A stretch of DNA of 9,241 bases from an uncultured Clostridiaceae bacterium. Its GTDB lineage: Bacteria; Bacillota; Clostridia; Lachnospirales; Lachnospiraceae. Under the pieces are notes generated by a model, which was not told the DNA's origin, ran no database searches, and saw only the letters and a program-made list of their open reading frames with translations. Made by a program: the position numbers and the translations under genes. Positions 4,904 to 9,241 of the stretch are shown here, piece after piece (position 1 is the stretch's first letter; the number at the start of each line of letters is the position of its first letter). Where the stretch lies: the NCBI GenBank assembly GCA_947175805.1, contig CAMWOF010000079.1, forward strand, positions 1-9,241. The letters are read 5' to 3'.

Positions 4904-7516
4904 CTATGATTCTTTGTCAAATACAGTAACAATGTCTTTTCTAAATTGTTCGATATATTCCTCCATCTGTTCAATGCGCTCTTCAATACTTTTCTGCGTA
5001 TTGCACAAACATCGGTATATCCCACTTACTGTATTTCTCTGTATCTTCGCTTGAAATAAATCATAACATTGGCACAAATAATCCCTGATTTTCCAATATA
5101 TCTTTTCATCCATCAAAGCCCTAAATGAACTGATCACATAATTTTCATCGTACTTACATGATTTGACTGCACTGTTATATATTATCTGGCTTCTTTTAAT
5201 GATAGTGAGCCTAGCTTTAACCAACATATCATTATGGCACACATCTTCCAGCCATCTATCTCCCTTTTTCTCTTTCAAAACATCCATAACCAGCGTAATA
5301 CGATAAATTACTTCCGTCTCAATCAAGGTTTCCACATCCATATCCTGACTTCCTGCATCAGAAATTAATGTGTCCAAATAAGCTCTGGCATCCAGATTCA
5401 AAAGAAAAATTGATGCCAAATCAGAGAAACACTCTTCATAAACTGACTCCAGTAATGCAAATATTGTATCCATCGTTATCAAAGAACTTCCTTCTATATG
5501 CCTTGCCAGAAAACGTTGTGATGCCCATTCTACTTTTGTCAATAATTCATTCTGCTCTTTCTCTGGCATTCCATATGTGATATCCTGATAGATATTGTCC
5601 AAATTTGTCAAAAGAATATCCGACATATCAGAATATCCATATGTTCGCAAAAACTCCAAGCCACTCCAATATTCTCGATTATGAGTTGCAATCCGTTCTG
5701 CCATTTTACCGGCAGAATTGCCCACCATAGCAAACTGCACATTTTCCAGATATTCACTATCCAACTTACATGCAAGCAAATCCTGAAGCATGTAAAATAA
5801 CCTTTGAGAGACCGTTTCCCACCCCTCATCGGACGGTTGCTCTTTATACCCATGCCAATATGATTTCACAAAATTTGTATATATATCTGTAATGTTTTTC
5901 ACGACAGAATCGTAACGATTTTTACGATTACGCAATCCAGACCCTACGTAATGTGCTACTTCGTGCGAAAAAACACGCATCATATTAGATATGTCAAAAA
6001 ACCTATCTTCTGGTATTTCGACACGAAGCAATCTTTTCTTATTATCCTGCTTGCTATACAGTTCCAGCACTGTTACGATATTTGTCGCTCCGGGCACTAC
6101 CAAAAAATCATAACGATGCTTATCTTCCTTTTCTTCCGGTATATTCAGCATATTACATACATTATAAATAAATGCAATATAAAATGCATTGAGCTTCACC
6201 GGAATATCATATATCTTTGAATTAAAATCCATCATCTGCATTGTATGCCGGTCAGATTTCACAGAATTCTGAATATACATATTGAAACCCTTTATAAATT
6301 CATAATACGCATCATCATGTGAACCCTGACATTTCTGTCCTGCATTTCTGTCAGGCTGAAATTCTATCAGTGCCCTTAACGGTCTTAACACAGAAAAATA
6401 TAGGTAATCCGAAAATACTTTGCCCGAAAATTTAGGTAATGTATTTAATATGATATACAATTCCTTAAAGTCTCCTTCTTTCTTTCTCAGGCACTCTCTA
6501 AGATTATCAATACATTTATTGTACCACTTTTCCCATTTTTCCTGTTGTTCTAAAAGAACTTTTGATATTTTCCAATCCCTGAAATAGTCTTTCTCCTCTA
6601 TACTTGTACATATTGTTGTAGTCGCCCCTGCAATATATTTTATATATATAGGGGCAGCATTATAAAAAAATCCTTCTTGGTTTTGATATAACCTGAGAAA
6701 TGTCCCCCAGCCTATTTCCTCTAGAATAATTAATTCATCGTCCGTGCCCAAGAGATGTTTTGTCTGAATTTTTTTGTTATCATGCACTTTGCCTAATTCC
6801 TCTCGCAATTTCTTTGCACAGCCAAATTTTTTCTCAATTACCTTAACGACAACCTGCTCTATCTTCGTCTGATTCAAATACTCAAAAATGCTTTTTTCTT
6901 CCTCTTTCTTTCCATCCCCTAATTGATTAATAAATTCTTGATCCACTGCAAAAACCGTAAAACTATTTTTCAAAACACATAAACTACCTTCGCCAAAGGC
7001 AAAATTAATATTGTTATGCATACTGTTTATTGCTCCCGCCCCAATTTCATAAGAAACGGCTTTTATAACAATGAGCAGATCTGAATTATCATATGTCAGG
7101 TAAATCCATGTTTTAATTTTTCCATCTTTTTCAAGTTTCTCTTTTATAATAGCCTTATTTTTACGTAAAGACTGCAAATCTCCCTGATACTGCGCTCGAC
7201 AAAAGAAAACAAACGGCATAACTCCTTCTTCCGACTTTATCGGTTGCCAAAATGCCTTTTCCTCCTGTTTATCTGCATGACATACTGCATAAATCGTCTG
7301 AACAGCATAATTTCCTTTTAATTCTTTTACCCGCTTACTTAGATGCTCCCATATTTGTTTTAAAACAGTATTATCTTCTACATCCTTCTCATAAAAAGGC
7401 TCTTCAACACTCACTCCGTCCAGTATTCCAAAAGCACAATATTGCCAGCTATGATCTACCTTTCTAGCTGGCAAAAAGTTGCTATAAAAATTTATTGGTC
7501 TTACTATATCCTCCAT
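4904..7516 (-). CDS. Large predicted zincin metalloprotease, 870 aa
   Basis: I do not recognise the full family. Residues 515-525 read RVFSHEVAHYV, a classic HExxH zinc site (H518, E519, H522) in a helix. About 170 residues later comes YEECFSDLASIF, where E694 or E695 with D699 fits the ExxxD third-ligand helix of gluzincins. Residues 1-190 are alpha/beta with two strand-helix units (AFGILDGVSV, and IYLTYDNSDLLIVIK at 137), perhaps a ferredoxin-like sensing domain. Residues 310-470 and 700-870 are mainly helical, ending in a short coiled coil (843-863). There is no signal peptide or membrane segment, so it should act in the cytoplasm, possibly as an effector that cuts a host or partner protein when triggered. 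GGAGGA eight bases before the ATG sets the start. The sensor gene follows at once in the same operon. Protease activity is a motif-based prediction. Target and trigger are unknown. Confidence 0.75.
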   Translation of the reverse strand: MEDIVRPINFYSNFLPARKVDHSWQYCAFGILDGVSVEEPFYEKDVEDNTVLKQIWEHLSKRVKELKGNYAVQTIYAVCHADKQEEKAFWQPIKSEEGVMPFVFFCRAQYQGDLQSLRKNKAIIKEKLEKDGKIKTWIYLTYDNSDLLIVIKAVSYEIGAGAINSMHNNINFAFGEGSLCVLKNSFTVFAVDQEFINQLGDGKKEEEKSIFEYLNQTKIEQVVVKVIEKKFGCAKKLREELGKVHDNKKIQTKHLLGTDDELIILEEIGWGTFLRLYQNQEGFFYNAAPIYIKYIAGATTTICTSIEEKDYFRDWKISKVLLEQQEKWEKWYNKCIDNLRECLRKKEGDFKELYIILNTLPKFSGKVFSDYLYFSVLRPLRALIEFQPDRNAGQKCQGSHDDAYYEFIKGFNMYIQNSVKSDRHTMQMMDFNSKIYDIPVKLNAFYIAFIYNVCNMLNIPEEKEDKHRYDFLVVPGATNIVTVLELYSKQDNKKRLLRVEIPEDRFFDISNMMRVFSHEVAHYVGSGLRNRKNRYDSVVKNITDIYTNFVKSYWHGYKEQPSDEGWETVSQRLFYMLQDLLACKLDSEYLENVQFAMVGNSAGKMAERIATHNREYWSGLEFLRTYGYSDMSDILLTNLDNIYQDITYGMPEKEQNELLTKVEWASQRFLARHIEGSSLITMDTIFALLESVYEECFSDLASIFLLNLDARAYLDTLISDAGSQDMDVETLIETEVIYRITLVMDVLKEKKGDRWLEDVCHNDMLVKARLTIIKRSQIIYNSAVKSCKYDENYVISSFRALMDEKIYWKIRDYLCQCYDLFQAKIQRNTVSGIYRCLCNTQKSIEERIEQMEEYIEQFRKDIVTVFDKES

Positions 7517-7534
7517 GTTACAAATCCTCCAACA

Positions 7535-7558
7535 AAAAGCGTCTTCGACATCGCTTTT
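7535..7558 (-). promoter_or_regulatory. Hairpin with T-run just before the protease gene ribosome site
   Basis: AAAAGCG and CGCTTTT (7552-7558 with 7535-7541) form a 7-bp stem with a ten-base loop. On the minus strand it runs into TTTTTG and then straight into the GGAGGA ribosome site. It could be a weak terminator acting as an attenuator, or an element that spaces the ribosome site from the upstream leader. The stem has only three GC pairs, so the effect is uncertain. Confidence 0.35.
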
Positions 7559-7667
7559 GACATTCCATCAAATAGCCTCTTGGACTCTCCCACTCCCATT
7601 TTTTACAATCTTCAAATCCTGTTTTATAAAAAACTCACTTTTTATCGAAAAACAATTGAAGGTCATT

Positions 7668-7697
7668 TTTATATTACCTGCTAATTCTGATGAACAA
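7668..7697 (-). promoter_or_regulatory. Promoter candidate for the protease/sensor operon
   Basis: TTGTTC (7692-7697) and TATAAA (7668-7673) lie 18 bp apart on the minus strand. The leader would be about 145 bases and would contain the 7535-7558 hairpin. It is the best match I found upstream of the operon, but AT-rich sequence gives many chance matches. Confidence 0.3.
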
Positions 7698-7736
7698 TCC
7701 ACCTATCAAAACACCTTCGTGTTCAAATATCTTACA

Positions 7737-7907
7737 TCACTTCTCAATTTCTTTGCTATCTCTAAAGAAACATGGGACATAATCAAAAAACTCTATTATC
7801 TGACTCTCTCTAAAACTGATACTATCATACATGAACATTATCTCTTCAATTAGCAAATCTCCCACACGATTTTCTTTCTGCCTGCTGCGTTCATTTCCTC
7901 TGTCCAT
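7737..7907 (-). CDS. Doubtful small ORF upstream of the operon (56 aa)
   Basis: From ATG 7907 the frame gives a hydrophilic then aromatic peptide (MDRGNERSRQKENRVGDLL at the start, FFDYVPCFFRDSKEIEK at the end). The amino-acid mix looks protein-like, but there is no ribosome site before the ATG and I recognise no family. It lies in the operon's orientation, 220 bases upstream of it. It could be a decayed gene end or a chance frame. Confidence 0.2.
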   Translation of the reverse strand: MDRGNERSRQKENRVGDLLIEEIMFMYDSISFRESQIIEFFDYVPCFFRDSKEIEK

Positions 7908-8289
7908 TAAACCGAAGGTACATTTTATTACCAAATGGTGAAGATTACTTATCGTTGTATACCATTTTCAAGTTTTTTCCTGTCAATGACATTCCCAGCA
8001 TCGGAAGCTTTTACAATGACTTTGACCACCTATAACAGCCTGACAAAAATAACTGCATCAAACAGATTAAACAAAAACGAAAAAGAGAAAACCATGCTAA
8101 TATAACTCCCTGTAGCACAAACCACTTCAAAACTCCTTCCCTGTTGTAGCACATCCCTCTCCCAGACACTAATCCCTTTTATCTCATCTTCTAACTGTAT
8201 AAGGAGCAATTCCTCAATGCATCCGTTCTTAAGGAATTAATAAATCCCGCCCCGCCTTACAGTTTCTGGTAGAGTACTGTTGTCGGAAA

Positions 8290-8744
8290 CGGCAAGGTTG
8301 GAACAATCCAAATACATTCTGTAACTACACTAAAGAATCCGGCTACAACTAGTTCATACGGGGCACTTTACGTACAAAGGATGGCGTTCCTGTTTGCCAG
8401 GCAAGCTTACGCTTACATCACAATGGAGCAGAAAAAGCAAAATATTGAAAAAGTTGCAGATATCCTCTTACAAAACGGAAAAAAGCTGTTTCTGTAAACA
8501 TCCCCGCTCATATTCCAAATATGGAAGAACCACACATATCCAACAAAAGGACAAGCCACAAATTTTCAACATACCGTCAAGGAACAATAAGAAATGGAAG
8601 CCAGAACTCAACAGATGAACTACTGTTGAACATTCAAACAAATGTGAAAAGATAGATTATAAACTAGAATATGGCAAGCACCGTTCTTCTAAAATGTGGT
8701 ACTGCCACCTCCATGCTATCATGATATATAGGTAATGTCGATTT
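8290..8744 (+). pseudogene. Decayed DDE transposase, C-terminal part
   Basis: Joining plus-strand frames restores the C-terminal half of a DDE transposase of the kind with a Cys-rich insert (IS1182-like, subfamily uncertain). NPATTSSYGALYV (from about 8332) is followed by TKDGVPVCQASLRL and HHNGAEKAKY. A stop interrupts next, then come KTEKSCFCKHPRSYSKYGRT and NIPSRNNKKWKPELNR, and finally TTVEHSNKCEKIDYKLEYGK with HRSSKMWYCHLHAIM up to a TAA near 8744. Stops and frame changes show it cannot work. A short frame at 7935-8098 (ITYRCIPFSSFF) recalls transposase N-termini and may be the other end after an internal deletion. It marks old insertion-sequence activity beside the protease operon. No inverted terminal repeats could be fixed. 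Confidence 0.65.
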
Positions 8745-9061
8745 ATGTTAATACCATTTTTATATTCATACGAATAGTCATCTCAAAATAAACATACCTC
8801 TACTCCAAAAAATCTCATTAATTCCAAGGAAAAGGGGCACTCTTTTTCAATGCTCATCTGATATTTTTCCAAAAACCACAATATCCAGTTGTCAATCCAC
8901 ATATCCAAGCCAACTTATTATGAATCCGAGAAACCATCGAAAATCTAGAAGAATCCAATCTCACAAACAATATCGCAATAGTAGGAACTACTAAGCACTT
9001 CTTTTCTGTAAAACTTCAACGTCCACGTTTCCATATACACAGGCTTCATAACCAGTGTATT
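8745..9061. other. Gene-free stretch, decayed DNA
   Basis: No ORF with a start and ribosome site, RNA gene, terminator or clear repeat was found here. Short open frames without starts on the minus strand are probably debris from mobile elements. Nothing can be assigned. Confidence 0.5.
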
Positions 9062-9241
9062 TTAATTTCTTTTTGTATATAAGTCTTGAAGATTTAGCAC
9101 CTCATCCTTCTCTTTGTCTATGTCATCAAGAAAATCTTTGTCATATTTTTCCAGACTACTCACATCCAAAAACGAAGACTTTCTAATCCGAGCAAAGGTT
9201 GGCACCGTCATCCATGTTGCAGAATCGGTGCGGCTATATAC
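9062..9241 (-). CDS. C-terminal end of an unrecognised gene, cut by window edge
   Basis: The minus strand is open from the window edge to a TAA at 9062, giving 59 residues. They run from TDSATWMTVPTFARIRK through SSFLDVSSLEKYDKDFLDDI to a highly charged end (DKEKDEVLNLQDLYTKRN). The composition is typical of a real, soluble protein tail and not of a chance frame. The family is not recognised. It points in the same direction as the protease operon, but more than 1.5 kb and a transposase remnant lie between them, so they are unlikely to share a transcript. No clear terminator follows. Confidence 0.6.
   Translation of the reverse strand, partial: VYSRTDSATWMTVPTFARIRKSSFLDVSSLEKYDKDFLDDIDKEKDEVLNLQDLYTKRN

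Noticed and set aside
5368..6220. Plus-strand and alternative minus-strand frames inside the protease gene
   Set aside because: They are shadows of the 870-codon gene, which has the better start, composition and motifs.
7252..7853. Plus-strand frames at the start of and upstream of the protease gene
   Set aside because: There are no ribosome sites; they overlap the protease 5' end or its leader, and their composition is that of antisense AT-rich DNA.
8208..8238. AATTCCT/AGGAATT inverted repeat
   Set aside because: It has a 7-bp AT-rich stem with a 17-base loop in low-complexity sequence, no T-run and no link to a gene; it is likely chance.
8394..8618. 74-codon plus-strand frame taken as a separate gene
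   Set aside because: Its C-terminal half (KTEKSCFC to ELNR) is one frame of the decayed transposase, and its first part is out of frame with the family.
1..9241. CRISPR array, tRNA or rRNA genes
   Set aside because: No regularly spaced direct repeats, no tRNA-like arms with T-loop motifs and no rRNA signatures were seen on either strand.

Overview
The window is AT-rich, carries strong GGAGG-type ribosome binding sites and many intrinsic terminators with U-tracts, and its proteins read like those of gut Clostridia. I infer a Firmicute, probably of the Lachnospiraceae. This rests on sequence style and on recalled family patterns; no database search was possible. It looks like an accessory region: two single genes at the left, a stretch rich in RNA structure and gene remnants, a two-gene operon of unusual content, then insertion-sequence debris.

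Left part (1-2011). An OmpR-type response regulator runs off the left edge. Head to head with it, and sharing its promoter region, is a 48-residue hydrophobic peptide gene (617-763) of holin-like toxin type. The toxin gene ends inside a perfect 15-bp bidirectional terminator, and a convergent promoter candidate beyond it could make a short antisense RNA, which is the layout of a type I toxin-antitoxin locus. Next comes a gene for an exported protein of unknown function (935-2011, minus strand), possibly a beta-propeller.

Middle part (2012-3452). No ordinary gene is intact here. Between 2123 and 2573 two good sigma-A-type promoters face each other across a perfect 10-bp hairpin. The minus-strand transcript would hold further strong stem structures and two overlapping mini-ORFs, and would end at a terminator before the exported-protein gene. 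This may be a structured regulatory RNA or leader, or a small antisense-regulated peptide locus. At 2910-3375 lies a pseudogene (one stop, two frameshifts) of a small uncharacterised protein family, closed by a clean terminator at 2871-2899.

Core (3453-7516, minus strand). Two adjacent genes form an operon. The first encodes an 870-residue protein with a zincin metalloprotease motif (HEVAH) and a plausible third ligand (EECFSD). The second encodes a 476-residue protein whose C-terminal part resembles the diadenylate-cyclase (DisA_N/DAC) fold, with DGA kept and the catalytic RHR altered to RYN. A nucleotide-sensing or nucleotide-making domain beside a large protease suggests a conflict (anti-phage-type) system. 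This is inference, but it is the most interesting part of the window.

Right part (7517-9241). The region contains a possible leader hairpin, one doubtful small ORF, a decayed DDE transposase on the plus strand (about 8290-8744), and the last 59 codons of an unrecognised minus-strand gene that enters from the right edge.
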